Positions 28,301 through 30,654 are shown, counted from the first letter of the stretch. The stretch is DNA of 32,611 nucleotides from Planctomycetaceae bacterium (GCA_020426505.1 JAGQPX010000219.1:1-32611), one strand, 5' to 3'. Notes: a model not told the origin generated them from the sequence alone. Numbers and translations are program-made.

Positions 28301-29813
28301 GGTCTCGACCATGAGTGCGAGTAGTTTTGGCGTCACCATCAGTCAGACGATTGCTGACTTAGGTAGTGAACTCACTCGTGGACTCATCGGCGAAGACAGA
28401 GATGCAGAGAGCATTTTCGAGATTAAAGACTTCGTCGAAAAGGTTCAGTTGTATGTTCTTTTGGGAGTAGCTGCTGTTGCAGGAGTGGGACTTGCCATGT
28501 CAGAGATGGTTTCACTCCTCAATCAGACTGCAATGAAACTCAGACACAAAGCCCTGCGTTTCCGTGCAAGTATCTTCTCTCACTCGTCGAATATTAGAAA
28601 GCAGCTAGGAGCGATTGAGCACGCACGTGCAAATCCACGTCACGTAACATTGGATAACGGTGGTGCTCCACTTTCTGGTGGTTGCTTCACTCCTGGCACT
28701 ACAGTTCATCTCTGTCCAGAGCCAGAAGCGGTTTCCGCCAGCCACAATCATTTGGTAAGAACATCGAGTAAGGTCGACAACGCCAATCGTAGCGCTGCGA
28801 TTGAGGCAGTGAGACTTGGGGATCGTGTCCCTGACCGCAATCCTCGGACAGAAGACTACGACTTTACCTTTGGAGAGGTTGACCAAGACACATGGCGGCG
28901 AGTTGACATCCACGTCGAGCGTGCTGATGGTGCATTAGTTGAAATGCAGCTTTTGCGGCCCGTCGCTTGGATACAGTGCCACAACCTTTACGTTGGCAGT
29001 CGCTTCAGAATCGCCCTCAGTGACATTAAAACACATGGCCTTGCAAAAGTGACAGCTATCGCACCGTGTGGTGAGGTCTCTAGCGGCCCTGGAAGTGTTG
29101 TAATTGGCCGGTATGTCACTCGACAAGTCAACGACTTGGTCAAGGTTACATTAGTCAATGACGCCACCTTTACTGGAACCTCTTCACATCCCGTATGGGT
29201 GCAGGAGCGGCAAGACTGGGTCCGCCTTGATGATCTCAATGTGGGAGAGACACTTGAATCGCTTTCTGGCCCGCTGGTCGTGCGACAGATTCAACGTCCC
29301 AAGCGTGTATCTGATGTGTACAACATTGAAGTCCACGGCCACCATGTCTATCGAATATCAAATGATGGAATCCTCGTCCACAACAATGTTGCGTGCACCG
29401 CATTCGGCAACAATCTATACCCAACCATTTCAGGTGGGACCGGTGCAAATTATGACCAAGTCATGGGGCATGGAGTATATGTATTGGTTGAACCCGGGAC
29501 TGATGTGATACGCTATGTTGGCCGCGGCGACGCACCAGCACGAATAAATGCACATGCACTACCAGGCTCTGGACTGGAAGACTTGGAGCCACGGATACTT
29601 TTCAACAACAACCTACCAAGCGACCAGGCAGTAAGTCTTGAACAAGAGCTTATGCATATGCTAGGTGGGCCGAGAAGTGTAAATCGGCACACACCACTAA
29701 GGAATGGAAGGCAGGGAATTGCTGAAAGCTACCCAGCCTACTTGCCGTTAGAGTTTGCCGCGGACACTGGCCTTGTGGTTGAAGCCCTAAGCCGGGCAGG
29801 AGTCATGCCATGA
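7350..29813 (+). CDS. Giant Rhs-type polymorphic toxin with vWA, PPC, PKD and Ig-like stalk, HINT and GIY-YIG tip (7487 aa)
   Basis: One uninterrupted frame of 22.5 kb. Order of parts by residue: basic leader with LERREMLSA (40-48); vWA-1 first half (about 104-150); CBM-like and PPC-like repeats (151-1173); vWA-1 second half (1174-1430); twin beta modules (1434-1707 and 1982-2257) around three PKD domains; Ig-like repeats; vWA-2 split by cadherin-like repeats (2455-3066); vWA-3 (3153-3507); about 18 more He_PIG/cadherin-like repeats (to 5191); a linker; Rhs entry and YD repeats (about 5400-6975); core motif ending DPLG (6977-6980); a hydrophobic segment (7034-7050); HINT (7112-7346); and a GIY-YIG-like nuclease tip (7347-7487). 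By family knowledge, the stalk would present the Rhs shell at the cell surface, the shell encloses the toxin, and HINT releases it into a neighbouring cell. No classical signal peptide is visible; export of LEPR-motif proteins is not understood. An Imm26-like gene follows. Confidence 0.9.
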   Translation: MVLTSWLRMFRNRMQWHSFYNRRSKRRKTQANIASQVDILERREMLSAVTVDDTNLPAMNPAVGNVSPNSLSHHLLPTEQATDTVTLNFDNGTNPLGIPTADVVFIVDESGSMGGEHAWISEVAAELEASLEFAGITNNRFALVGYLDQGSIFNTAPAKFQVSIYDAAGNQVGSTAVIKDEYKDDGGSNSGYVPLEFTLPSDGTYYAVIETEALDSQALISIEAENYHGSATGFEGDSWQVVDNYSSSSGKQVAAVVDDGTSYDDTELNDAPRLDYTVDLVETGNYHVWLRGQEGNISGTSDEVHVGLDGDVVTRNGFDLFDSHLGWMKASGTLSVTTTGQKTLSLWMGEDGVAIDKIVLTKAPSTSYKPTGMGPTESVRATPSSPFQQNTSSLQYGFVVQDASADVTNAALSLNTLSKGVLTTSSNPHTYTFTLASATELFFESVLTDGHHRWTLTDSSGDVVSDRAFDAGDLLVSAAADTYTLTIEATDDVASPYGFRLLDLSAATAITAGTQVSNGSFAPVTGSAVYELSATAGDRLYFNAQSWDGPSDGRWRLVDASGAVLIDRALSENQDIVTVSSTDDYWLIVEGGTSDTSTSRSYSFTVENLGNVSSATTAATLNTTTTLSDTTGSITTSGEQQHYTFTLAADDLLQLDSLTDATDLVWSLTGPAGTVIDGQTFADGNQVLPLAAGSYTLSVDGVEDATGSFSFRLNDLSAVATSITPDTAETETLDPASESHVYSLAVAAGDKFSFDSQSWNGSAAGRWKLVDPNGYVLFDEALSDDHGTRELHVSGTYFLLIEGDDADTGTPQYTVEVVTETGAAPFALNQATSGEIAVASEQDTYNFTLASSAQLYFDALTNNSAIRWSLTDSSGTVVNQRAFTASNANGVADADVVLDLAADTYTLTIDADTGVTGHYGFRLLDLATAATAITSGAVTSSRLNSSAQTNVYSITATAGDRLHLQSLTWDGTADARWRLVDNSGTVVENGSLSEGAGAVTLTAGGTYTLLMEGDSADGVLVREVQFQVDLESVVSTQALTLGAQTTGTVSTAGDLHEYTFDGTAGQQLLVDFSDADTTDHFLRLRGPQGDILIDVSHDSSNVSNQVTTLTLTETGTYQLVAGAATSQTGDFTFQVSVRDDIVMDGDATGSLDTVGAREVHSFSGLAGQTVQLRLDPWGNAADLAFAAERLSTVGGTEDGYNAIELAVDLLQFREDASKHVILITDEDRKVGSGSSATLSGVETRLQNAGITWHSIVNSTIDTVADNPNVGETDHALGIEGDATNSLAFFVDGTGGYDVVQSGGVTFNSTGDASQTESEYIDPTFDRNGTVWDLNQLRAGGSTGASFAAALSFSKAFVDVVTDNVREDFDYHLISSDPQVSFVIEDERLSEDSVEFDIRWTGDGQGHSFDLQFVREDDHSVVLGSIPVHLTTHYVRLTEESDFDTFHSDPFTISATTEAVSLRFTDLQFDTTDTDDINDAFELSLVDAGGVPLVGTIFEGRDAFFNLTEGESVDFGGGVLYDAVTGTVTVDVTHVAAGTTATLTARLINNDDDTTTTVAIEPVATLLTTSPVTSPDTTTPQGTDPTPDPADFNVLDDITTDVAVDYHQTSYANDETTLYAGFDLTYGGTLSVQGPVLVAIKNISDASVSVVDADGVTPAGDAYYDVSHLHFGGPVTTWENGELIAGATLIFDNPNEVQFDYELEILGQTYAARAVTISGNATVDEGSEYTLNLSSSDPDNDSVDSWEINWGDGTTDNIANDPATATHTYVDGDNNYTITAKVIDEDGEFDSNSVNVTVNNADPTLTLSGDTSVDEGSNYTLSLSAIDPGADTITSWTIDWGDGPPEVISNNPSSVTHTYLDGPATRIITATATDEDGTYAAASSLTVNVQNVAPVPTIGGDASVLIDQLFTLDLSVSADPGDDTIDEWTIDWGDGGSPQVVPGNPSSVTHLYGTTGNYTITATVTDDDGDWTATPHDVEVRGVQLVEGTNFVVDHTIDFEVPANPESVTLYYANLIFDYSDPDSINDAAEVALLDAAGNLLAAPIMLGRDAAINATEGEDGLLGGMTDSIETSGTDGLVTIDLTHLTAGTDAKLVVRLVNNDSDTLTRVTIDPLLDFTQGPVSGATSTTPPGYTADPGPVDFNHLTDVTSGITVAYQETSFHDDDNLLYAGTTLTNDAGFQLIGTLLLVVKNISQPTVTANNGDGLTPQGDAYFDLSHLLFGSPTDAFNPGDVLDGFDLTFHNPNEVRFEYDLEVLGHINQAPNYQNAPETQVALGNTWTLGTTATDPDGDTVTYSVVGAPTGVTVNSTNGTVSWTPAAGDVGLHQVVLRATDPYGLSDDLVLTVSVYDGVPNRTPYFTTSPVVDAFANTAYTYDADAADPDGDVLTYSVVSVTVDGQPGYTVTGFDIDPATGIVDWTPPGELQGESLSVVLKADDGRGGTSQQPYTLLVHEDPLNRPPVIVSDPDRFFQLSTPVFGPFVGNVDPESLPLRLEAGETSDETLTLTFDALTLQTTVDIVFVVDEYASMQAEQDWLEQTILDLDATLVAAGITENRYALVGFAGANSASGRILTVNGNNWGTAAEIANQTNFLAHDGSGQHEGFEGIDFALDNLTFRPLIDSHIVLVTDRSQGDIVLPLTETQLYQDLDQGGHTLHSLVPVDIENRGTTALGLSGFGLDESTELTVDSFVEPTGHDVNHVFTATPGGLVKPYAFPADPAAGYDLQPLLRFAPQEDWVGSTSFTYTVSDGAGTLKNGTVNVNVLNVSSPDPYPLDDYATLGVDQVVAINFLQNDMNVPQPEADVSEGANNAHRMSELVTFTQPAQGTVTFLDEYSRYNLNNQYFQESNVGAQFIYTPPAGFSGTTSFTYTLNGGSHVGTVSITVVDDGQTGLAVYDETIDIRKNDSIWVDVLANDFLTSGATLLGGDAFIEGAGGTYTVDAARYLSATEVSHTGPLDIRDDYVELPTILGGTSWALQELTAGTNATQSFVSGLSDQISTAAFANFDPFNVDLQISDPAVQYEVLNTQITSTQAILTVRFTGDGVTRAFDADILHVENGGALLGTIPGIIEANTTYEYDVDAVDLDQDTITYSLVSTTVDGQPGYTITGMSIDASTGLLSWKPPLDLAGETISITVRAEDGMGGTDEQTYQLILAADPSNTAPEIISTPETAFTRPEVTHGTSIGDVTPTSLTLTLPPGETTIEQLSLETHVATTSYTADVVLMVDESSSMGDDHSWLQPIVMDLETELQLRGFTENRYSLIGFGSTSVSPLRFLTPGDHWGTASEISDQFLALRTEGGYEDGYAAIELALDNLTFRGIASSHFILVTDEPREPQTSVTRATLESRLIQDGHTLHTIVSAGDITNDGVQALGHTSMTSPGIVFVDGPGDSYTEAPISNLNIPSGPTISDYVEFAFAVGGTNWDVEELKLSGSASESLAHALVDQISLQAVEDAELIFQINDPTVDYEVLAFDVVGSTVTVTVEFTGDGRPRAFDAEFVKVNQHGVIVGSIPIALQNGYVYDVDAEDPDNDELTYDLTGETHGAWIDSLTGLLYWDPPSTGDFTFNTVVTDGRGGEDTQTWTVTVVDGTGNNTAPTIAPVAPQTTEYEQELIVQLTATDVDNDQLVWQLVDDPSQGYPLPQGVTIDWQTGELRWTPHALQLGTHTIRARVVDGHGGEATVDVSVTVVEPVIINTNEPPIITSTPPTTVVVGEDYHYQLTVTDPDFDTITVSMTLGPDRAGIWANTGHLVWTPRVEDIGTHAFAVQASDPEGGTDIQYFEVTVLPANVAPSFVSTPTTATGSGVLWTYDADAIDGNGDVLTYRLDPESQARGLSIDPATGLISWTPMSEGDYRVGVSAVDPHGAFSIQQFVLTVSDNTPPTFTSIPQGPAFVDEEWTYTVVVTDPDPTDIVVLTLDADSIARGMVLGGDNVLRWTPPVEGSFEVTLRADDGEGGIVEQTFTLPVRASVVASQPPIITSTPSGPAFVGETWSYVLTATDVDSDDTVLTYALMSPTGVTEVDFDPPTRTLTWDPTAVGSETFTLRVTDEAGSWAEQTFTVPAVVRNQPPEITSIPTGPAFTGETYTYQVVATDPNSDPLTYRLDAASVSAGISIDANGLLSWDPTTIGTYAITIAVEDGQGGFATQSFSLPVVDPPTPGANEPPEITSTPTGPATVGQAWSYTLTATDIDDDDALLIYELISPTGHPEVSWDSATNTVTWTAAAAGSLDLVLRVTDPAANYTEQFFTITAVDAVVPNDPPVITSIPTGPAVIGQPYTYEVEAYDPDGDPLTYSLDPASLALGIGIDAVTGQLTWTPTATGTTTIEVRVDDGAGNITTQTFDLPVVNPVTTGGNLPPNITSTPRGPAFVGEVWTYTLTATDFDDPDSSLVFTLVDPTGHAEVSFDAVTRVLTWTPTAVGKQDFTVRVTDPAGNYYEQLFTVPAVAIAPSDLAPVIRSIPPNPTRVDQNYRYEVDAFDPNGEALTYELDAASVQAGIQISAQGVLTWRPDLTGDYPITISVSDGTLTTTQAYTLTVLPPVTTNTGPTITSNPTGPATRDLPWQYQATATDLEGDTLVWSLDVSAIPASALSDLQINSATGLVSWTPVLQGSYTLTLIVADPSGEESRQTFTLSVLENAPPRITSDPVTSVVQGQTYSYDVEATDPNSEDAPLLTYTLDPASLGRGMTIDAATGQIDWSPTATGVTSVLVTVTDPEGASAQQLFDLQVVDSNPANNDPPVILSQIREQLTVGWRLLHQIDATDDDGDFLTYTLLNAPAGMTMDAQGLIDWTPSGTQVGQSFTFTVQVDDGYVATPVEKSFTIEVVHEVVNGAPSFTSTPSTNLIAGTPYVYDADAVDPDGDTIIYSLTTAPDGATINSSTGVIQWVPTIDDLGEHTLTVRATDTFGASIEQSVTLTIRGTNRPPQLVATPSTIAVLNQPYSYDFDATDPDGHSVTYSPGAGMSVSGTYTLDTDTGVFDWTPDALGVQTVQIYIHDELGMGISFTYQVDVQATAPNNPPLITTIPTQYASAGDLYVYDADAFDPDPGDTVTFNLTLPTTLPSGLTFDTNTGRLEWTPSAADVNQLITFQIVADDGEATSSQWFDVVVTPQNVGPTVTFIPNQTITAGTTFSLSVNASDSNGDTLTYSLDQASQNLGLSIGAATGLITWPTDPSDVTTIPHPVTVTVSDGQLSVDRSFNLTVNADTTGPTVTITLDRASANLGETVTILVTAIDDVAVASRTLTLVSVTQGGNVIPLNEGLAIDVQGRARLLLTEAHLGVLTFAATASDDVGNVGTAADVTLPVVDPSDVNPPTALIAFPTDGQVLTEPVTVIGTADDDGNTAALYWKLTAYPADGTGAVVIDEGFGAVDNASLGVLDPTIMRNGLYELRLTVTDDGGNITRKSVSIEVDSQLKLGAFALSFVDLQIPVVGIPITVTRSYNTLNSSIEGDFGYGWTLDLSNTKVQVSTVESTDPGLFGYTPFIDGTRVVITLPDGSTEGFTFYGQPGTTFGGAILDYVPTFIPDYGVTSELIVGGGPFRKEISTGEYYELETGRTFSPQDPHFGGSYVLQLRNGTELVINAQTGELSSVVDLNGNSITFTGMGIEHSSGKSISFERDFAGRITKITDPNGNFLTYAYDQMTGNLISVTDRVGATTQFTYLNGGNDPEHYLDEIIDPLGRAAARTTYDEQGRVDSVTDADGRTIVYTYDVAGKSQTITDQLGHTSYVTFDARGNITREVDPLGGIMTRTFDPQDNLLTETTVIGLEDSTENGETDDLTMTYVYNDQNDRIQTIDARGNSTFTSYNAYGQPTSTTDALGNSSTNSFDSRGLLSQTRDPLGNLTSFTYDDRGNLGTVRDDEANTLVTNTYNSFGDVLSTTPVTGRVTHFAYDAIGNQIASWQFDGTGPNQVQLLTLTTYDEQNRVVGSKQATLPDGEHILTSFASATIDPQYVDSSTSTVYNLAGQVASTTDRNGFDTINVYDLRGQLIETRRESLDELGGTVWLISRTAYDAAGRAIARTGQYVDGTTDPIDGSVTEYDAAGRVIRTEQVTDLVIDIIGSGALQEAVLTSPGTVITSSSTTYDTSGRVTATTDTYGLQSVTTYNSFGEVTESRRQSIDATGATVWLVSRKVYDELGRGTHSTDQYIDGAPVVYGTQTLYDELGRAIKTIRLEGVNVAIDSQTGDSTLTASGTVLWDTEMIYDADGRVEKQIAADGQVTEYEYDSLGRKVAMIGTPVEIDGVTVRLRSETVYDSLGRAYQQRTNIKQFEDGTTDDTDVQTTTSEFDERGNVAKATFADSTFIEWTYDEFNRRATETNQVGLTRTYSYDDQGRLASVTLPDFDGNTLTTDDIPVYHYVYDEWGNQTLLIDPLGRETRWTYDEQGRELSRTLPLGFGPDGIEGTADDATLPEGDFAESFEYDERGRRTLHVSFEGKVTQFVYDPLTGRLDERRFFDNLTDYDDGNGTPAEVWSHQYDAFGREVEVTQTEGANVRTFNREFDAQGRITKESSPEGTIAYEYDNLSRRTATKSHGPDFVPVDGDDFEQVTRYTYDALNRLETVEVTERNDVLLTISEITTYEYDLLGNLAAMMAANGVISEYIYDSLNRLDTLTHFLDDGTVNGTYDAGSDTLIASFDYTVRDDGKRSGVTETLETGSGTLTNTITWNYDNLGRLISEEFDSTDNSLDYYHEYDYDLTGNREEWRKYDSLGGTLQETVTSTYDANDRLNTSVSSLGTTTTYSYDLTQQTGEEVKDTVTQQLQSKRIMEYDLQGRMSAVINEVYTSGNLSSRERVEYDYDHRSHRVISISSSDADLNGSFETAGETTTYLVDHNNFTGYPQTIVEIAKDSTGTETKRVTYTFGHDEISQTTVDASGTETLTFGHDGHGNVRVLTDFAATVAQFLIYDAYGQLIAILNGSGTHISGGNGNLADLAAAFTNLLANGEQHDISTGFSYNRARWLNHSTGSWNRVDPFFGNLHDPQSFHKNIYAHGDPINGDDPLGLFTMVSTMSASSFGVTISQTIADLGSELTRGLIGEDRDAESIFEIKDFVEKVQLYVLLGVAAVAGVGLAMSEMVSLLNQTAMKLRHKALRFRASIFSHSSNIRKQLGAIEHARANPRHVTLDNGGAPLSGGCFTPGTTVHLCPEPEAVSASHNHLVRTSSKVDNANRSAAIEAVRLGDRVPDRNPRTEDYDFTFGEVDQDTWRRVDIHVERADGALVEMQLLRPVAWIQCHNLYVGSRFRIALSDIKTHGLAKVTAIAPCGEVSSGPGSVVIGRYVTRQVNDLVKVTLVNDATFTGTSSHPVWVQERQDWVRLDDLNVGETLESLSGPLVVRQIQRPKRVSDVYNIEVHGHHVYRISNDGILVHNNVACTAFGNNLYPTISGGTGANYDQVMGHGVYVLVEPGTDVIRYVGRGDAPARINAHALPGSGLEDLEPRILFNNNLPSDQAVSLEQELMHMLGGPRSVNRHTPLRNGRQGIAESYPAYLPLEFAADTGLVVEALSRAGVMP
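7467..7493 (+). other. LEPR-LLSA-type N-terminal motif
   Basis: Residues 40-48 of the giant protein read LERREMLSA, preceded by a basic stretch (NRRSKRRKTQ). This is a variant of the LEPR-LLSA motif seen at the start of many very large planctomycete extracellular proteins. Its biochemical role is unproven; involvement in sorting or cleavage is inference. Confidence 0.6.
7660..7800 (+). other. vWA module 1, first half (MIDAS strand)
   Basis: It encodes DVVFIVDESGSMGG (D108, S110 and S112 form the DxSxS metal site), a helix, and ITNNRFALVGY. This corresponds to the first two strands of the contiguous vWA-3 (17010 onward). The domain then breaks off near residue 150 and resumes about 3 kb later. 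Confidence 0.7.
7801..10868 (+). repeat. CBM-like domain plus about seven PPC-like beta-sandwich repeats, inserted inside vWA-1
   Basis: Residues about 151-1173. The first part (KFQVSIYDAAGNQVGS) is PPC-like. A carbohydrate-module-like region follows (about 219-360, with ISIEAENYHG, YHVWLRGQEG and IDKIVLTK). Repeats of about 100 residues then start near 8580, 8875, 9226, 9512, 9824, 10141 and 10457, each with a HxYxFTLA strand, a RWxLVDxSG strand and a YTLxIEGD strand. An eighth copy (from about 10770) stops mid-domain at LRLDPWGN, where vWA sequence resumes. The repeats are diverged, so this is protein-level repetition rather than recent DNA duplication. Confidence 0.65.
10869..11640 (+). 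other. vWA module 1, second half plus its tail
   Basis: WGNAADLAFAAERL...EDGYNAIELAVDLLQF, then KHVILITDED, aligns with vWA-3 (WGTASEISDQF, EDGYAAIELALDNLTF, SHFILVTDEP). It continues into the same tail (WDLNQL...GxSFAAALS, then FDIRWTGDGQGHSFDLQFV) found after vWA-2 and vWA-3. Confidence 0.7.
11649..12470 (+). repeat. Beta module, copy 1 of 2
   Basis: Residues 1434-1707. Shares with copy 2 the blocks DxINDAxEVxLLDA, GRDAxxNxTEGE, TVDVTHxxAGTxAxLxxRLxNND, PxPxDFNxLxDxT and FDNPNEVQFDYELEILG. Function unknown; probably an extracellular beta-rich domain. Confidence 0.6.
12471..13292 (+). repeat. Three tandem PKD-like domains
   Basis: Each repeat has the PKD core strand: INWGDGT, IDWGDGP and IDWGDGG. 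Each is followed by a VTHTY-like strand and an ITATVTDEDG strand. They sit between the two copies of the beta module as spacer domains. Confidence 0.75.
13293..14120 (+). repeat. Beta module, copy 2 of 2
   Basis: Residues 1982-2257, almost the same length as copy 1 (828 against 822 bp), with the same block order and the same ending (FHNPNEVRFEYDLEVLG). The Ig-like repeats begin immediately after it. Confidence 0.6.
14121..14709 (+). repeat. Two cadherin/He_PIG-like Ig repeats
   Basis: Each unit has a DPDGDxxTYSVV strand, an IDPATGxVxWTP strand and a final DxGxxxxxxLTV strand, the pattern of putative-Ig/cadherin-like repeats. They form a spacer ahead of vWA-2. Confidence 0.65.
14710..15395 (+). 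other. vWA module 2, first part
   Basis: It begins with the module leader (GNVDPESLPLRLEAGE). The vWA strand TVDIVFVVDEYASM follows, with D2521 but Tyr in place of the first MIDAS serine, then ITENRYALVGF, ALDNLTF and SHIVLVTDRS. It stops after TTALGLSGFG, where vWA-3 continues into its own loop. Confidence 0.65.
15396..16116 (+). repeat. Cadherin-like (tandem-95 type) repeats inserted inside vWA-2
   Basis: Residues about 2684-2922. Strands such as WVGSTSFTYTVSDGAG, PLDDYATLGVDQVVAINFL, YTPPAGFSGTTSFTYTL and WVDVLANDF mark the tandem-95 repeat type. The insert starts inside one repeat and ends about 25 residues into another, after which vWA tail sequence (FIEGAGGTYTVDAA) resumes. Confidence 0.6.
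16117..16545 (+). other. vWA module 2, tail part
   Basis: FIEGAGGTYTVDA, then GGTSWALQEL, SFVSGLSDQIS and VRFTGDGVTRAFDADIL, aligns with the tails of vWA-1 and vWA-3. An Ig-like repeat (16548-16806) follows before vWA-3. Confidence 0.6.
16807..17870 (+). other. vWA module 3, contiguous copy
   Basis: The only uninterrupted copy. It has the leader IGDVTPTSLTLTLPPGE, MIDAS residues D3221, S3223 and S3225 (VDESSSMG), FTENRYSLIGF, EDGYAAIELALDNLTF and FILVTDEP, then the tail ending EFTGDGRPRAFDAEF. It serves as the internal reference that reveals the breaks in the other two copies. Confidence 0.75.
17871..22923 (+). repeat. Array of about 18 He_PIG/cadherin-like Ig repeats
   Basis: Units of roughly 90-100 residues share NxPPxITSxPxGPA, DPDGDxLTYxL, GxxIDxxTGxLxWTP and TxTxxFxLxV. 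They form the long spacer between vWA-3 and the Rhs part. Nearly all carry Asp-rich DxDxD loops compatible with calcium binding, by analogy with cadherin-like folds. Divergence is high except in the higher-order repeat at 19242-20942. Confidence 0.75.
19242..20942 (+). repeat. Three-fold higher-order repeat of paired Ig units
   Basis: Six units alternate between two subtypes. The first subtype has SPTG plus LRVTDxAxxxxEQxFTV; the second has DPLTYxLDxAS plus a GI-ID block. The pairs span 19242-19802, 19803-20378 and 20379-20942 (561, 576 and 564 bp). Confidence 0.65.
22924..23559 (+). other. Ig-like linker leading to the Rhs domain
   Basis: Two beta-rich segments: one starting TGPTVTITLDRASANLGE, and one with PTALIAFPTDGQVLTEPV, IGTADDDGN and YELRLTVTDDGGN. 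The second is of the kind that commonly precedes Rhs entries (QLKLGAFALSFVDLQIP) in planctomycete proteins. Confidence 0.5.
23560..28290 (+). repeat. Rhs/YD-repeat shell with core motif
   Basis: The entry is IPITVTRSYNTLNS, GDFGYGWTLDLSN and LPDGSTEGFTFYGQ. Dozens of YD repeats of the form YDxxGRxxxxTDxxG then run to about 28000. The Rhs-associated core (NRARWLNHSTGSWNRVDPF, then YAHGDPINGDDPLGLF) closes the domain at residues 6930-6982. By family knowledge this folds into a hollow cocoon that holds the C-terminal toxin. The core motif is where Rhs proteins are cut and where variable toxin tips are swapped. Confidence 0.85.
28449..28499 (+). other. Hydrophobic segment after the Rhs core
   Basis: Residues 7034-7050 (LYVLLGVAAVAGVGLAM) form a 17-residue hydrophobic stretch between the core and the HINT domain. 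It could be a membrane-translocation segment for the tip. It is short, so it may simply be a buried helix. Confidence 0.4.
28683..29387 (+). other. Pretoxin HINT (intein-like) autoprotease domain
   Basis: It starts at Cys7112 in GGCFTPGTTVHLC, the HINT nucleophile. It has the block-B histidine H7280 in TSSHPVW and ends at VYNIEVHGHHVYRISND and GILVHNN (H7344, N7345). At about 235 residues it is longer than a minimal HINT. The extra middle part contains RLGDRVPD, LLRPVAW and AIAPCGEV. HINT domains cut themselves and so free the following toxin. Confidence 0.8.
29388..29813 (+). other. GIY-YIG-type nuclease toxin tip
   Basis: The last 141 residues contain HGVYVLVEPG and IRYVGRGD, matching the two GIY-YIG strands (Y7377 and Y7389-G7391), then ARINAH (R7398) and an acidic helix LEQELMHML (E7431/E7433). 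These are the spacings of a GIY-YIG (URI) endonuclease. It would cut DNA or RNA in a target cell. Codons such as ATA, GTA and TTA are common here and rare in the stalk. Confidence 0.65.
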
Positions 29814-29847
29814 CGTTTACACGACTGTCGCATCAGAAAGGGAAAAC

Positions 29848-30333
29848 ATGAAAGAGGGTGATATAATTGAAATTCCATTGCCAGACGGTAGGGTCGCCAT
29901 GGCTTGGATTCTGCATGAATCGCAGCGTTTCAAGGATGGAGTTGGATTCATTGTCCTTGGTATCAAGGGAGAAACGGGACGAAACATATTGTACAGTGAC
30001 CAGACTGGTGCACCGATGTCGATGGATACATTGGGACCACTCTATACCCACAAAGATGTGTTTGAGCATTACAAATGTGTAAAGGTAGGTCACCAACCAA
30101 TAACTGATCGGCATAAACAGCTTACAAAACGTATTGTTGCGTCAGAGGTGTATGTTGGTGACGATTGCATCGGCACGATTGATGAAGTGGACACAACTGG
30201 AGTGCGACAGTTGGCAGGTGGTGGCATGCCGGTAATCTATCATTACATACTAGAAGCGTACCCGAATCCGAAAGAAACCCAGGTGGGCTGTGAGAGTGTC
30301 TCAAGCCGGGAACAGCATGACAAAATGGGATGA
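29848..30333 (+). CDS. Imm26-like immunity protein for the upstream toxin
   Basis: A 161-residue product starting MKEGDIIEIPLPDGRVAMAW. The GD-x-IPLPDGR-x-A opening and the GVGFIVLGIK strand resemble the immunity protein 26 family found next to polymorphic toxins. There is no signal peptide, as expected for a cytoplasmic antidote. The gene starts 34 bp after the toxin stop, with AAAGGG (29837-29842) as ribosome site. It shares the AT-richer codon use of the toxin tip, so the two probably travelled together. The product would bind and block the GIY-YIG tip, protecting the producer from its kin. The C-terminus (after about residue 140) shows no pattern, and directly after the stop the same frame runs into an Rhs fragment. 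The family call is from the N-terminal motif only. Confidence 0.7.
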   Translation: MKEGDIIEIPLPDGRVAMAWILHESQRFKDGVGFIVLGIKGETGRNILYSDQTGAPMSMDTLGPLYTHKDVFEHYKCVKVGHQPITDRHKQLTKRIVASEVYVGDDCIGTIDEVDTTGVRQLAGGGMPVIYHYILEAYPNPKETQVGCESVSSREQHDKMG

Positions 30334-30342
30334 CACGAGGAT

Positions 30343-30654
30343 TCAACGTATGACTACGATGCGACCGGCATCCGTACCAGTGCGCTGCATGAGATCGACA
30401 CGGATGCGGACTTGTCGTGGGACACGCGGACACTGACCGAGTTCCTGGTCGATCATCAGAATCACACCGGCTATCAGCAGGTCGTGCGTGAGACGCACTA
30501 CGATGCGGACTCCGGCCTCGTCACCAAAACGGTCGACTACTCCTTCGGCCACGACGAGATCACCCAGACGACCAGAGAGTACGACGCCCAGGGGAACGTC
30601 ACGAGTGAAGAGACGCTGGTCTTCGGCCACGACGGCGTATGGTCAAAAAACTGA
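30343..30654 (+). pseudogene. Orphan Rhs core fragment (displaced toxin-gene remnant)
   Basis: The frame encodes YDYDATGIR, TEFLVDHQNHTGYQQVV, VDYSFGHDEITQTT and LVFGHDG, then leaves homology at about 30636 and stops at 30654. It corresponds to about 27670-27945 of the giant gene (YDYDHRSHR, TYLVDHNNFTGYPQ, TFGHDEISQTT, LTFGHDG) but is clearly diverged from it. It has no start codon of its own and no ribosome site. It begins a few bases after the immunity gene's stop. It matches the orphan or displaced Rhs/CDI modules known downstream of such toxin genes, here truncated next to a transposase. Confidence 0.75.

Noticed and set aside
30412..30654. Separate small gene starting at 30412
   Set aside because: The codon there is TTG inside a longer Rhs-homologous frame without a ribosome site; it is better read as a relic.
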